Shown here: positions 20,272 to 30,679 of the stretch, piece by piece
Layout of the letters: every line of letters begins with the position of its first letter
Numbering within the stretch: the stretch's first letter is position 1
Source of the DNA: Stentor coeruleus
Lineage: Eukaryota; Ciliophora; Heterotrichea; Heterotrichida; Stentoridae
Direction of reading: 5' to 3'
Length of the DNA stretch: 43,947 nucleotides
Assembly: GCA_001970955.1 (NCBI GenBank)
Contig: MPUH01000594.1
Location: forward strand, 1 to 43,947
Notes under the pieces: model-generated
What the model was told of the DNA's origin: nothing
Database searches by the model: none
Seen by the model: the letters and a program-made list of their open reading frames with translations, nothing else
Made by a program: the position numbers and the translations under genes

Positions 20272-21849
20272 ATGAACGCAAAATCTTGGTTACGATATTT
20301 TTATCCAGAAACTTCAGAAGACAGTATAGGAAGTCAACTACTAGAATATCACATCGGCCTAATCGTCCTTTTAAGCCTAAGTTGCTCCCTTTGTGCATTT
20401 TACTATGTCGACAAAGGTAGCGAAGAATTTAAAATCATAGTAGTTTCCATATCAGTCTACTTCTTATTCCTCCCAATAGCCATGAAAACAATAGGCAAGT
20501 GGCAATTTTTCGGTCTTCTTTGTTGTGTTGGGTGGTTAGTATGCAATCAAATAATCGGAGATCATTTGCCCAATCAAACAATCGGGCTGAATTTTTTCCA
20601 ATCTTTAATTCCTTCATATCTCCTTCTAGCAACTGAAGACTATTACATATCAACAATATCAGCAATAATTGTTTGCCTTGTATCAACACCTTATCAATAC
20701 GATAACATATACGACAAGATTCTTAATCTAGAAGATCATGAGCTTAAACCTTATATAACTTCAGTATTAAATGCAACTAGGGATTTAAACAAATTCCATT
20801 TAATAGCGACTTTTGGGCTTACTTTATGGATGAGTCTTTGTAAAAGCAAAGAAGTCACATTTATGAAAACTTTAAAAGAAGCTGCAGAACAAGCTAGGAA
20901 ATCGACTGAAATGTTTTTTGCAGCTTTTTCACATGAGTTTAGAAACCCACTTAATGCGTAAATTTTATATAGATTATTAGGATCACTTGAGATATTGAAA
21001 GATGATGTGAATTGTAGTAAAGGGAAAAATAAAAGTTTACTTCAGACAGCTTTGGATTGTGGGGAGATAATATCGAATATGATAAATAATGTATTAGATG
21101 CATCACAAATAGATTGTCAAATGCTGGTACCTAGCACTTCATATGTAGAACCAAGATATTTGATACATAAAATCGTAAATATATGTAAAAGCAATGTGTT
21201 AAGGAAAAATCTAAGACTTGAGCTATTTATTGATAAAAAGCTCCCAAAAACTTTGATAATGGATTCAGGAAGGTTTTCACAAATCCTTATGAATCTTGTA
21301 AATAATGCTTTGAAATTCACAAAAGAAGGGATTGTCCGTATTAAAGTACAATGGAATCCTGATCTAAATACAGTGCCAAAGTACTGGCAAAGAGCTGGAG
21401 CTACAATAGAATACACAGAAAAATGGGAAATGGGTAATACTCTTATAATAAGCCCAGAATCTGCTGATTTGTATAGAAATTTTTCTACTGAAAAAAATAA
21501 TGAGTTTTATGGGAAAACTGTTTTATGTGAATATTGGCATGAATCACAGGGAATTTTAACTTTGTCTGTTGATGATACTGGGATTGGAATTTCACAAGAA
21601 AGTATTAAGTCGTTATTTAAACCTTTTCATCAAGCTGATGCTACTATAAAAAGCACTTATGGAGGAAGTGGACTTGGATTATGGATTAGTCAGTCTTTGT
21701 CTAGGATACTTGGAGGAGATTTAACTTTGGATAGTGTTTTGGGTAAAGGAAGCTGCTTTACACTTACTTTACCTTGTCAGGTTTTTGATGAAAAAACAAC
21801 AAAGCAAGATAGTCTTAATAAGTCACTTCAGCAATGTAGAGTTTTATAA
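20272..21849 (+). CDS. Membrane sensor histidine kinase without receiver domain (two exons)
   Basis: Exon 1 is 20272-20957, the intron is 20958-20972 (15 nt) and exon 2 is 20973-21849, giving 520 residues. Several hydrophobic helices (about residues 25-200) form a membrane sensor region. The H-box FSHEFRNPLNA puts the phosphorylated histidine at H221. The catalytic domain has the N-box LVNNALKF (N339/N340), the G1 box DDTGIGIS (about 429-436), an F-box FKPFHQAD and the G2 box GGSGLGLWIS. A segment of about 65 residues (about 356-420) is inserted between the N and G1 boxes. There is no C-terminal receiver, so phosphate must pass to a separate protein. Splicing is certain because it rejoins the H-box helix (NPLNA to LLGSLEIL). 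The signal sensed is unknown. Confidence 0.95.
20958..20972 (+). other. 15-nt intron in the histidine kinase H-box
   Basis: GTAAATTTTATATAG, phase 2. If retained, the codon after GCG is TAA, so translation would stop immediately after the phosphorylation site and before the ATPase domain. Confidence 0.95.
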
Positions 21850-22224
21850 AAGTTCATAGATAATATAATTTTTTGAAGGGTTTTGGTAATTGAGATAGAA
21901 AAAATATAAGTGTTAGGATGGGATTTAGATATTATTGAGAATACATGTATTTATAGGAATAGTAAGGGATTTATATGAAAATTTATGTATGAAGGATTTG
22001 CATAAATATATCAACTTAAACATAATAATAAAAATCCTTAACACCCTTATAAATCTACTCAAATATCGCAAATCTCAAAAAACTCAAATTTTCTATTAAA
22101 ATCCGCTAAGATTCTCATATTTCCCAAAAATTCAAATCAATTTCACATTCAAAAAACCCAAAAATAAGATTTTCACCATAACAACCTAAACTTTATTTTC
22201 TTTAAAATGTGTGCCTTATTAAAA
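21850..22224. other. Convergent intergenic region
   Basis: G/T-rich on the + strand up to about 22010, then C/A-rich to 22200. This fits the 3' flanks of a + gene and a - gene meeting. No gene is seen. Confidence 0.5.
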
Positions 22225-22740
22225 TTATCGTATAGGTCTGGAAAAGCTGTCATGCTTAACCAATGATTTCTCAGAGCTAGTCAATCCTCCTTGTGTTCGT
22301 TTTGTAACAGAAAAAAGTGTTTTAAGTTTAGCCCCTGAAGAAAAGTTAGGATTTTCCGTAACTGTAACAGAATTTACAATATTAGAAGGCTTTCTTCTAG
22401 AGCTTTGATTATTAATTGTCATTGCCGAAAAGTCTTTTGAAATTTTACTTTGAGAATCAAGTCTTGATATTGAAGATTTATTTTTGTTATTCGAACTTGA
22501 ATTCATTATTATCTGTGATGCTATTTGTCCTTTTGTATATGCTGATTGTAAATCAATACTTCCTGAAATATTAAATTGGGTTAAAATTGAAGGAGAATGA
22601 GAGAAATGATGTCCTATTAAGGATTGAATTACTTTACCTTCAGATTTAAGTTTGGATATTGACCCTTTTGATGAGTTTTTACTGATACTTGATAGTCTAC
22701 TTGAGTTTTTAGACCTTTCTGTCTTTAATGATTTATTCAT
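22225..22740 (-). CDS. Hypothetical Ser-rich, probably disordered protein
   Basis: A 171-residue frame with a clear ATG. It is rich in Ser, Asn, Lys and Arg with no predicted domain, signal peptide or membrane span. Basic Ser motifs such as RSKNSSRLSSISKNSSKG and SRRKPS look like kinase substrates, but that is inference. The frame is continuous and bounded by typical A/C-rich 5' and G/T-rich 3' flanks on its own strand, which supports a real gene. It could be a cytoskeletal or signalling adaptor; the family is not recognised. Confidence 0.65.
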   Translation of the reverse strand: MNKSLKTERSKNSSRLSSISKNSSKGSISKLKSEGKVIQSLIGHHFSHSPSILTQFNISGSIDLQSAYTKGQIASQIIMNSSSNNKNKSSISRLDSQSKISKDFSAMTINNQSSRRKPSNIVNSVTVTENPNFSSGAKLKTLFSVTKRTQGGLTSSEKSLVKHDSFSRPIR

Positions 22741-23156
22741 ATATTGTTTTATTATATTCTCTTTTGGAAATCGGCATAGTGGTTTCGGGAAATTAAAATA
22801 AAAATTGTATTGAATTTGTATGAAAATGCTTAAGGAGGGAGAATAAGATGGGATAAGTTGATGGTTAATGTATTTGGTTTGTAGGAGAGGTTTTTATGAA
22901 GATGGGCTTTTTTTTTAGTATAAAGTGTTGTGTATGTTGTAGGATTTTTAGGGTTGGTATAGGTTTTTATATATTTTAATGTATGATATTGGAGATTTTT
23001 ATTAGGAATTATGTGATATGATTTAGATAAAAAGGTTGATTTAAATTTACATTTTACTAGGAGACTTTATTTTCACTATACAGTTTTATTAGTCTTTAAT
23101 TTTTAACATCAAAAACTTATAATCTACAACATTTTAAAATGACAAACATTAAAGCA
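22741..23156. other. Intergenic region between two - strand genes
   Basis: Mostly G/T-rich on the + strand, as expected upstream of the - strand Ser-rich gene, becoming A/C-rich in the last ~60 bp before the coiled-coil gene's 3' end. No gene is seen. Confidence 0.5.
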
Positions 23157-23669
23157 TTACCTTAATTTCAGTCCCAACAACCCTTCAGCCACATCTAATC
23201 TTTTTTCCAGTAAAGCATATTCTTCATTATTTTTCTTCATAATCCTATAAAGCTTATCAATTCTTTTTTCATTTTCTACAGAAGTTGTTGATAACTGTTT
23301 AGGTTTATGAGTTTTGATTCCAGTATAAGAAATGCAGTTTTTAATTATTTCTTTTCTGTTAAAGTCATCTTGAAAATTATAATCTATTGATGTTTTTGAT
23401 TGATGTTTTGAGTGTAATTTAGCTTTGTTTATTTTAGTTTTGATCATACTGTTTTCTTGTTTAGATTCGTATATTTTCTTTTCTATTTTAGCTATTTCGG
23501 AATTCTGTATGATAAGGGTATCCTGCAAATGTTGAATTTCATGTTTTAAAGTTGATAATGAAGTACTCATACGGCCTAGATTTTCTGGGGTTTGATTAGT
23601 TGGTAGATCATAGAGGAAGTCGATGTTTATTTCCTTACTGTCACTTGTGCTAGCTTGAGACTTTTTCAT
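23157..23669 (-). CDS. Hypothetical coiled-coil protein
   Basis: A 170-residue protein when started at the first ATG (23669, MKKSQAST). The open frame extends nine codons upstream but only to a TTG. Residues about 35-85 (STLKHEIQHLQDTLIIQ and on) form a likely coiled coil, and a second helix at the C-terminus (YRIMKKNNEEYALLEKRLD) could be another. Between them is a basic, Ser/Thr-rich linker. No family is recognised. Its size and shape would suit a small cytoskeletal or basal-body component, but this is only a guess. Confidence 0.65.
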   Translation of the reverse strand: MKKSQASTSDSKEINIDFLYDLPTNQTPENLGRMSTSLSTLKHEIQHLQDTLIIQNSEIAKIEKKIYESKQENSMIKTKINKAKLHSKHQSKTSIDYNFQDDFNRKEIIKNCISYTGIKTHKPKQLSTTSVENEKRIDKLYRIMKKNNEEYALLEKRLDVAEGLLGLKLR

Positions 23670-24134
23670 TATTTTATTGTGGAAAATAGAGGTCAAAAAG
23701 TTTTATTATGGATTGATATAGGAAAATATGATTTTTTTATTGTATTTATTGATGAAGTTTGCTGCACGCTTAAAAATACTTCCATCACATCGCTAATTTC
23801 AATTTTTAATGATTTTTAGGTTTTTAAGAATTGTTTGTAAGTAATTCTTTAATTTGTCTTAGAGATTGAATTTAAATACAGTTAAAATTGTGAAAGTAGG
23901 CACTTTATATGATGATAGCTATATAAGATGGGGATAAAATTATGTATATCATTATTAATATTTTTTTAGAGGAAAGATATATTTTAATCCAAAGAAACAA
24001 AGTATTAATAAATTTACTTGATTTTACCTTTTCCAGTCTTAAATAAGCTTATCCTTATTTAGCATCAAGATCATTCCTATATATCATACTATTAAAGCTA
24101 AATCTAAATTAACTATCATCCTATTGCTAATAAA
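23670..24134. other. Intergenic region between two - strand genes
   Basis: AT-rich spacer. The 5' flank of the coiled-coil gene is G/T-rich on the + strand, and the part nearest the second Cys/His array gene is more A/C-rich. Nothing else is recognised. Confidence 0.5.
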
Positions 24135-27100
24135 TTATGGGCGTATACACTTATTGCAAGCATGATTCGGACTGCAAATCAAGCAAAACTTATGATTTTG
24201 TTCACAACATGTTATTTTCCCTGGCTGTATCATTCCACAAATATCACAAATACACTTAATACATTTTTTTGAGTTGAAGCATTCAGCGCAAGCACCATGT
24301 TCACATGCATTCATTGGATTGCATCTATAATCACATATATTGCATTTAATTATCATAGGGGAACACATTCCACAAAATTTTTTTTCATAGCAAATATCAC
24401 ATACTCTATGCTTACAGTTAAGCACATTATTAGCTTTCTTTTGTCTTCCACAAGATGAGCATTTATCACATTCAGGGCATTTTTTTTGTCTTACTAAGCA
24501 TTCACAAATTTGATGACCAGAAATGCATTTGTCAGGCCTGTAAAAATCATTGCAATAACCGCAAATGCATTCACATAGTTTTTTTTGACCTTTTAAACAT
24601 TGTAAACAATATTTATGATGACAAAGATTTTCATTTGGTTTATTGATCTTGCACTTCGTACAATAATTTTTACGAGAACAAGGATAACAAATGCTAGGAT
24701 TATAGCAGTTAGTGCATAATATATGCTTTTTGCATTTATATATTATTTTGTTTGGACAAATTATTCTACAATAACTACACGGCATTCTATCACATTTTTT
24801 GCATGAATTGAGTGGCGAACAAGTAAAACAGACAGCGTGATAGCATATATCAAAAGTTAAAATTGCGTTTTCTCCACACTCACAATCACACTCGCAATTG
24901 CATAGTGATTTTAATACCCTACAATTTGTGCAATACTTATGAGCACATAAATCTTCTATTTCATAACAATGCTGGCATATCTGATTAGAATAACAAATTA
25001 TGCATTTATCCTCGTGAAAACAATAATCACAAACTATATGGTTACATTCTTTTGCCTCTTCAGAAATTTGAAAAATTTTTTTGCATACATCACAAACCCA
25101 ATGCCCACAATTAAACTGTCTTAGCCCTTCTGATTTTTCTGATTTACATTTCAAACATTTAAGATATAAACATTTTTTGCACTTACCTTTTTTTATGCAT
25201 ATATCACAGACTAGATGCTCACAGTTTTTTTTAGCTTTAATCCCATAACTTTTGCATACTCTACAAAACCTTTCTGATTTGCATTTATTACACAAAGAAT
25301 TAATAGAACATTTCCCATTTGTCTCTAAGCTACAATCTTTAAGTACAGCTTTGTTTATTCCAAAATCTCTATTCGAACAATTGCTGATTTTTACTTCAAT
25401 AAATGTTGCTTTACATTTTATGACTTGATTATTAATATCCTCATGTTCAGAATCTATTCTGCAAAAATCTGATTTATTTGATCTGAGGCATTCTTCGCAT
25501 ATTTTATGACTACAAAATCTTGTTTTATTTGTATTGCATATAATACATTTAGATTTCTGATCACAAACATCGCAGATTTGATTAGGATTTGTAAGATTTA
25601 TGTGTTTACAATGTCTTTTAGATAAAGTGATATTATCATCTCTGGTCTTTCTATAACATAAATGACAATTTTCCTTTAAGCAATTTTGACAAAACCCATG
25701 ATTGCAATGAGATTTTTTAGTTGTTTCTTCTTGATGGCATTTAAAGCATTTCTTATTTAACTTTCTTAAGCATTCAATACACTTAGTTTTTGTAAATGAT
25801 ACATATTTTTTTTTAAGACAATGATTACACATAATATGATTACAATCCAATCTTTGTAAATCTTCAGCCTTATAAAGTTTATTACAAGCTTTACACTGAA
25901 CATTTTCAATATAATTCCCACAATAAGGGCAACCATACTCCCTTGTTATCTCTTCACATTTTCCACAAAATGGATGATGATTACAAGCATAATTTCCATC
26001 AATCTGAGCTTTGCAAAATAAACACTTGATTTTACCTTCTTCAGCTATAATATTCCTTTCAACTACCAACTCTATATTTTTTTCTTGAATTTGATTGCCA
26101 TAGTAATAGTCATAATATTGTTTCCTTTGTATCTCTATCCTTTCTTTGCATTCAAGATCTGTCTCACATGCCTGACAAAAACCATGCTCACATATTATAA
26201 TTTGACTATTTCGTATTTGATTACATCTTTGGCAGTACCAGTATGGAGCATTTTCGCAATAAGCTTGAGTTCTACAATCTTCGCATAGATTATGACTACA
26301 TAATGGACTTTCTTGGCTGACAATTTTTTTACATGAAATGCAAGTCCAACAATGTGGGCAATATGAATAAGATTTTGAACAAAGTGCACAAAGTAAATGT
26401 TTTTGACATAGTGCAGGATATGTTTCTATACAATTTGTGCATAATTTGTGTTGACATTGTAAAAAATGAATGTCTTGTGTACTTATATTGCATATATCAC
26501 ATATTGGATATTGAAGATAGTTTATTTCATTTGATGGATATGTATTATAAGAAACTTCTGTTAAATTTGTTTCTTGGATGCATTGATTGCAAGGTTTATT
26601 AAAGCAATCAGCACATTTTTCATGAGAACAGTAATTTGTATAAAGCGTATCTGACTTTTGATTGCATTGAGGACATGGCTTTTTATTACAATTATCACAT
26701 AATAAAGTACTAGAATTGATATTTACTAATTCCTGTTGACATTTAGAACATTTTGTACAATAACAAAAGTAATTTTCATTGAAATGCTTACTACAAAGGT
26801 AATGCTTACATTTTTCAACTAGTTTTGTTCTATCTGTTGAAGCACAAACAAAACAGATTTTAAGTTTTATACATTTTTCGCATAAAGGCCCACAATCATT
26901 CAAATAACACCCATTATTTTTCTTGCATTTAATGCATTTACATGAACTGCAATAATTTTCTATCTTTGGATGATGAAAATCACAATAATTATGCTCTTTA
27001 CACGTGCTACGAGTTTTTTTACTTGAGCAATTTGGAAAATTGCACAATTTCTTAGTATATTCCTGTGTTTTTTTAGCTTCCTCTATAACACGATTTTGAG

Positions 27101-27455
27101 AGATTATTGAAGCAACTAAAGGCTGTGCGAAATTTTGTATTTTTGTTGCTGGCTTGATTTCATTACTAGAAAATGCTGTAAAATTTGCCAATTTGGCTTT
27201 TGATTCATTTTCATTCTCTTGATAGCTTATATTTTGATTTTGTGGAATACTTAATGATGGCTTAGCAGCTATTTTACATTTGATTTCTAAGTCTGCATAG
27301 CATTGAATTTTATTATTACAAATACTGCATATAATGAATTGGTTCTCAGTGATTATATGATTTTCGCATACTGTATGATACCGTGAGTAATTCACATAGT
27401 ATTTAGTTGGTTCAGAGCAACCTTTCATCAAGCATTTTTTCTTACAATTACTCAT
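24135..27455 (-). CDS. Second tandem mini-RING (Cys/His) array protein, paralogue of the giant array
   Basis: A 1106-residue single-exon protein with about 172 cysteines by hand count (about 16%) and about 22 C-x-H-x2-C-x2-C cores (for example CSHKICEEC, CEHLVCDIC, CGHWVCDVC). It shares its N-terminal layout with the 1868-residue protein at 10070-15676: CKKKCLMKGC start, RYH...C..H motif, Cys-poor linker (about residues 60-145), then CSSCKCIKCKKNNGC and CGPLCEKC blocks that align directly. Its modules are less regular: several have lost ligands (for example around CKHINLTN) and a Cys-poor segment interrupts the array at about 690-730. It ends directly after a final Cys pair (CNKCIRP). No signal peptide or membrane span is seen. 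Zinc binding is inferred; function is unknown. Confidence 0.9.
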   Translation of the reverse strand: MSNCKKKCLMKGCSEPTKYYVNYSRYHTVCENHIITENQFIICSICNNKIQCYADLEIKCKIAAKPSLSIPQNQNISYQENENESKAKLANFTAFSSNEIKPATKIQNFAQPLVASIISQNRVIEEAKKTQEYTKKLCNFPNCSSKKTRSTCKEHNYCDFHHPKIENYCSSCKCIKCKKNNGCYLNDCGPLCEKCIKLKICFVCASTDRTKLVEKCKHYLCSKHFNENYFCYCTKCSKCQQELVNINSSTLLCDNCNKKPCPQCNQKSDTLYTNYCSHEKCADCFNKPCNQCIQETNLTEVSYNTYPSNEINYLQYPICDICNISTQDIHFLQCQHKLCTNCIETYPALCQKHLLCALCSKSYSYCPHCWTCISCKKIVSQESPLCSHNLCEDCRTQAYCENAPYWYCQRCNQIRNSQIIICEHGFCQACETDLECKERIEIQRKQYYDYYYGNQIQEKNIELVVERNIIAEEGKIKCLFCKAQIDGNYACNHHPFCGKCEEITREYGCPYCGNYIENVQCKACNKLYKAEDLQRLDCNHIMCNHCLKKKYVSFTKTKCIECLRKLNKKCFKCHQEETTKKSHCNHGFCQNCLKENCHLCYRKTRDDNITLSKRHCKHINLTNPNQICDVCDQKSKCIICNTNKTRFCSHKICEECLRSNKSDFCRIDSEHEDINNQVIKCKATFIEVKISNCSNRDFGINKAVLKDCSLETNGKCSINSLCNKCKSERFCRVCKSYGIKAKKNCEHLVCDICIKKGKCKKCLYLKCLKCKSEKSEGLRQFNCGHWVCDVCKKIFQISEEAKECNHIVCDYCFHEDKCIICYSNQICQHCYEIEDLCAHKYCTNCRVLKSLCNCECDCECGENAILTFDICYHAVCFTCSPLNSCKKCDRMPCSYCRIICPNKIIYKCKKHILCTNCYNPSICYPCSRKNYCTKCKINKPNENLCHHKYCLQCLKGQKKLCECICGYCNDFYRPDKCISGHQICECLVRQKKCPECDKCSSCGRQKKANNVLNCKHRVCDICYEKKFCGMCSPMIIKCNICDYRCNPMNACEHGACAECFNSKKCIKCICDICGMIQPGKITCCEQNHKFCLICSPNHACNKCIRP

Positions 27456-28276
27456 TTTATTATATTGGTATTATCTACATTTAAGTATAATGTTAGTAAT
27501 AAATAAGATTATAGGGTTTATAAATTGTTATATGCTTTGTCATGTAAGAATAGAAGTTTTTACTTGATTTTGTATTTTCGTATTTTAATTAGCTAAAAAC
27601 TAATAATCTTATTTAATATTATATTAGATTATCTTTAGTATTTGCTATATTAAGGATAATAATGCCAGAAATAAGGTAAAAATTATTTAGTTAGAGATAA
27701 TTTACTCTAGCTTTTCTGCGTTAGTATTAAATAATTTTCATATAATCTGCTTTGATTGTTTTAAACTATTTCGTGCTATTAAAGTCTTGAAACTAAGATA
27801 GTATTTGTATAAAACCTTATTTACTAGAGCTTGAAATTAAATAAGGGAGCATAAAGAATACAAGAAATAAATACTAGAAAAGATCATAAACTATTTTTTC
27901 TATAAGGCGCTTCAGATATAGTCTTTGGGTAACTTCAATCTATCATATTTAGTAAATAATTATTTAATAACAAAATTTAGCAGCATACTCTAATCATACA
28001 CAATATATAATCCTAAACAATCTAAACCAAAAAAATTTTCCCAAACAAACCATTTCAAATATAAAAATCCCTACAAGCCTACCTTCTCCCTTAATCTATA
28101 AATCTCATAATAATTAATTCAATAACTAAAAAAAAAACCTTTCCTAACCTAATCCTTTAAAAAATCATCTTATCCTCATATTTTCTTAATACTATCTTTT
28201 CTAACAAACTCCATTTAAACTATCAATACAAAAATCATAATCCTAATGATTAAAAGATACTAATCTTAACGATAAG
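27456..28276. other. Intergenic region, 0.8 kb
   Basis: This lies between the second Cys/His array gene and the FAM136A-like gene. Bases 28000-28276 are C/A-rich, the 3'-flank signature of a - strand gene. No gene or RNA is recognised. Confidence 0.5.
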
Positions 28277-28669
28277 CTAAATTAAGTTGTCTTTAATAAG
28301 CTGTTTAGCATCTTTAGTGACAACTAAAAACATATTAGATGCCTCTAAAGAACACTCAGAAAGACATTGCTTTAATAGTTCACTCTGATATCTTGCTGAC
28401 TTGATTCCACAGGTGTTGATACAATCAGAAAAGCGATTCTGAATCGCTGTAACCTTTTCTTCAATCTCATTTTGGGCCCTTCTTACTGTAAGATGGCAAT
28501 TTTCAGCGCATTTTCCGCATTTTGCAATGCTTTCAGGTCTCAAAAAACAGGAACTCATGCAATCGTATCCTTGAGATATCAGTTTTTTATGGTCGCTTTC
28601 TATTTCAACTCCGAGCATTTTGCTGTATTCTTCAAGTTCTGAGCTGACTTTCTTAAAGAATTCTTCCAT
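28277..28669 (-). CDS. FAM136A: FAM136A-like twin-CX3C protein
   Basis: A 130-residue helical protein matching the FAM136A (DUF842) family. Four CX3C motifs are visible: C37-C41 (CMSSC), C54-C58 (CAENC), C83-C87 (CINTC) and C102-C106 (CLSEC), plus one extra Cys at 51. The spacing and the segment RRAQNEIEEKVTAIQNRFSDC match animal FAM136A, a mitochondrial intermembrane-space protein whose Cys pairs form disulfides through the MIA import route. No presequence is present, as expected for MIA substrates. Length is close to the usual ~138 residues. The assignment rests on motif pattern. Confidence 0.88.
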   Translation of the reverse strand: MEEFFKKVSSELEEYSKMLGVEIESDHKKLISQGYDCMSSCFLRPESIAKCGKCAENCHLTVRRAQNEIEEKVTAIQNRFSDCINTCGIKSARYQSELLKQCLSECSLEASNMFLVVTKDAKQLIKDNLI

Positions 28670-29110
28670 AATAAAACTTGTATAATAATATGCTGAGGAT
28701 TTGGGATTTTTGGAGAAGAAGTGATGATTTCTGCTTTTATTAAGAAAGAGTTGTCGGATTTTATAGGATTTTCTTGTTAGATTAAAGGAGTTTATGTTTA
28801 TGAATAAGATATGATTGATTAGTTATGGGATTATATTTTATGATGTTGATAATGTGGTTTTTTTATAATAAACGATTTGTGTTTTTAAGTATGAGTATAA
28901 TATAAACGCAGATTAATTTATGTGTTTATTTTGATAATATTTTTCGGGAAATCTAAGATGATTTCTAATGATTAAATAGCTTGTATAGATATGATTCCAA
29001 ATAAAAATACTTAAAGGAAAATTCTTAGTTAAAAAAAATAGATAAAAGATTAAAAATCATATCCCAACCTCAAAACCATGCAATTTCTTATAAAAACTAT
29101 AAAATCTTAT
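28670..29110. other. Intergenic region between two - strand genes
   Basis: G/T-rich next to the FAM136A-like start and A/C-rich in the last ~80 bp at the acyltransferase 3' end. No gene is seen. Confidence 0.5.
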
Positions 29111-30301
29111 TTAAACGTACTTCGTATAAAGAGTCAACAACAACGGAAGTCCAGCAATCATCCCACCCCAAAACACATAAAGTCCAAGTAAAGATCTATT
29201 CAACAATCTCTGTAACAATATCAAAGGTATCTGTATAAGCATAAGCCCCAACAAATAAGGTTTAATACTTCTACATATCGACGCTAAGACCATTTCATGA
29301 CAAGCTGCACTAAAAACAAACGTTACCGCTTTAGCCGTATGTTCACTAAACCCATACCTTTTAACACATTCCAAATATATATGTTTATGTAAAAAAAGGT
29401 GTACAGGACGATTCCATTTCCTATTAAATTCTTCAAAACTAGACGAATTCCACCAATCCTGATAAAACTCCCTATCACCAAACTTGACGATTTCAGCGAA
29501 CATATTCAAAATCTGTTCAAATAATATAAAAAACAGCATTAAATAGCAAATTAACACTGGGAATATCAACCTACAAAACCCTTCTAAATAGTTTAACTCT
29601 TTAATTTCTGTTAAAACTGGTAATACACAATCGCTTATTACATTATAAAGAGACCAAAATTGTACAGTAAAAAGGATTAGTTTTTTAATGAAATAACCTT
29701 TACGGAAACTTGGTCTTGATGAATATTCGATTTGATAAACTAAAGTTGGAGCTATCATATAATGAAGGAAGTTTTTTATGTTTATATTGTTAGGATAAAC
29801 TTTACTTTTTGATTCACGGAGATCACGATTTGTCAGGGTATAAGAATGCATTTTCATAAAATGGGTTAGGGCAAGTAAAAGACTGAATAAAGTTTGTGTA
29901 AAGCCCCAGTTTCTAGTAAAACCTAAGGCGAAAACAAAGATAAACACAATACTTTGGGTTAGATGTTGGAAGAGAAGGCTTAATTTGTTGTTAAGGCCGT
30001 TGATTATGAGCATTTGTAAGAGGTAAGCGAGCCAGCAGTAGGAGAAAACCCCAATCCATAGGCAGATTATTAAGGAACCATCAATCATCATGCTTTTGAA
30101 AAATTTTGACTCAATTGTAAACCCTTGTTCTGTGTATTTACTACAAGCTGATATAACTACGTATGTGCTGCTTATCAAGATGTACATTATGTAAAATCCT
30201 CGCATGTCACTTTTGTATATAGCTGCAGTGTTGTCGCAGATATCAAAATAAGAAGTCTGGACTGTTGTGTAGAGAATTGGTATTTTAGCCTTTCCATTCA
30301 T
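29111..30301 (-). CDS. MBOAT acyltransferase of the DGAT1/SOAT (ACAT) family
   Basis: A 396-residue polytopic membrane protein with about eight hydrophobic helices. It carries the family signature FYQDWWN (279-285), the WNRPVH segment with N297, and the catalytic histidine H335 in SAACHEM. These define membrane-bound O-acyltransferases that esterify diacylglycerol (DGAT1) or sterol (SOAT/ACAT) with fatty acyl-CoA in the ER. FYxDWWN occurs in both subfamilies, so the acceptor cannot be settled here. The protein is shorter than animal DGAT1 (about 490 residues), mainly through a short N-terminus. A likely role is storage-lipid synthesis. It is divergent from the SHIPPO gene, with about 270 bp between starts. 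Confidence 0.93.
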   Translation of the reverse strand: MNGKAKIPILYTTVQTSYFDICDNTAAIYKSDMRGFYIMYILISSTYVVISACSKYTEQGFTIESKFFKSMMIDGSLIICLWIGVFSYCWLAYLLQMLIINGLNNKLSLLFQHLTQSIVFIFVFALGFTRNWGFTQTLFSLLLALTHFMKMHSYTLTNRDLRESKSKVYPNNINIKNFLHYMIAPTLVYQIEYSSRPSFRKGYFIKKLILFTVQFWSLYNVISDCVLPVLTEIKELNYLEGFCRLIFPVLICYLMLFFILFEQILNMFAEIVKFGDREFYQDWWNSSSFEEFNRKWNRPVHLFLHKHIYLECVKRYGFSEHTAKAVTFVFSAACHEMVLASICRSIKPYLLGLMLIQIPLILLQRLLNRSLLGLYVFWGGMIAGLPLLLTLYTKYV

Positions 30302-30544
30302 GATTAATTAATATATAGACATGATGACGTAATTACTCACGTTTTTGAATATGGAGTTTTTGCTGTTTTTTCAATAACAAATAATAATTTATATAAACAC
30401 TTTGTTTATAAATAAGGTATAAAGGATTATATAGAAGAATGATGATAAGAGATTTGTAGGGTAAAGGTAACAACAACTAAAATCAAGAGACACAAAATAA
30501 ACATGAAATATTTAGATTTCTTATTTGACGTAGCTTATAATAAG

Positions 30545-30679
30545 ATTAGATAACTGGCAATTTATTTGAAAAAATGCATTTAAGCTCAGCACCTGCATGG
30601 TCATTTGCAAGNATTAGATAACTGGCAATTTATTTGAAAAAATGCATTTAAGCTCAGCACCTGCATGGTCATTTGCAAG
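30545..30679. repeat. N-separated 67-bp duplication at the SHIPPO gene start (assembly artefact)
   Basis: Bases 30545-30611 are identical to 30613-30679, with N at 30612. Both copies contain the start codon (30574 and 30642) and the first 12 codons, so the apparent duplicate start is not biological. Confidence 0.92.

Noticed and set aside
20272-21849. Bacterial contamination suggested by the histidine kinase
   Set aside because: It has a ciliate-type 15-nt intron and the same composition and flank skew as its neighbours.
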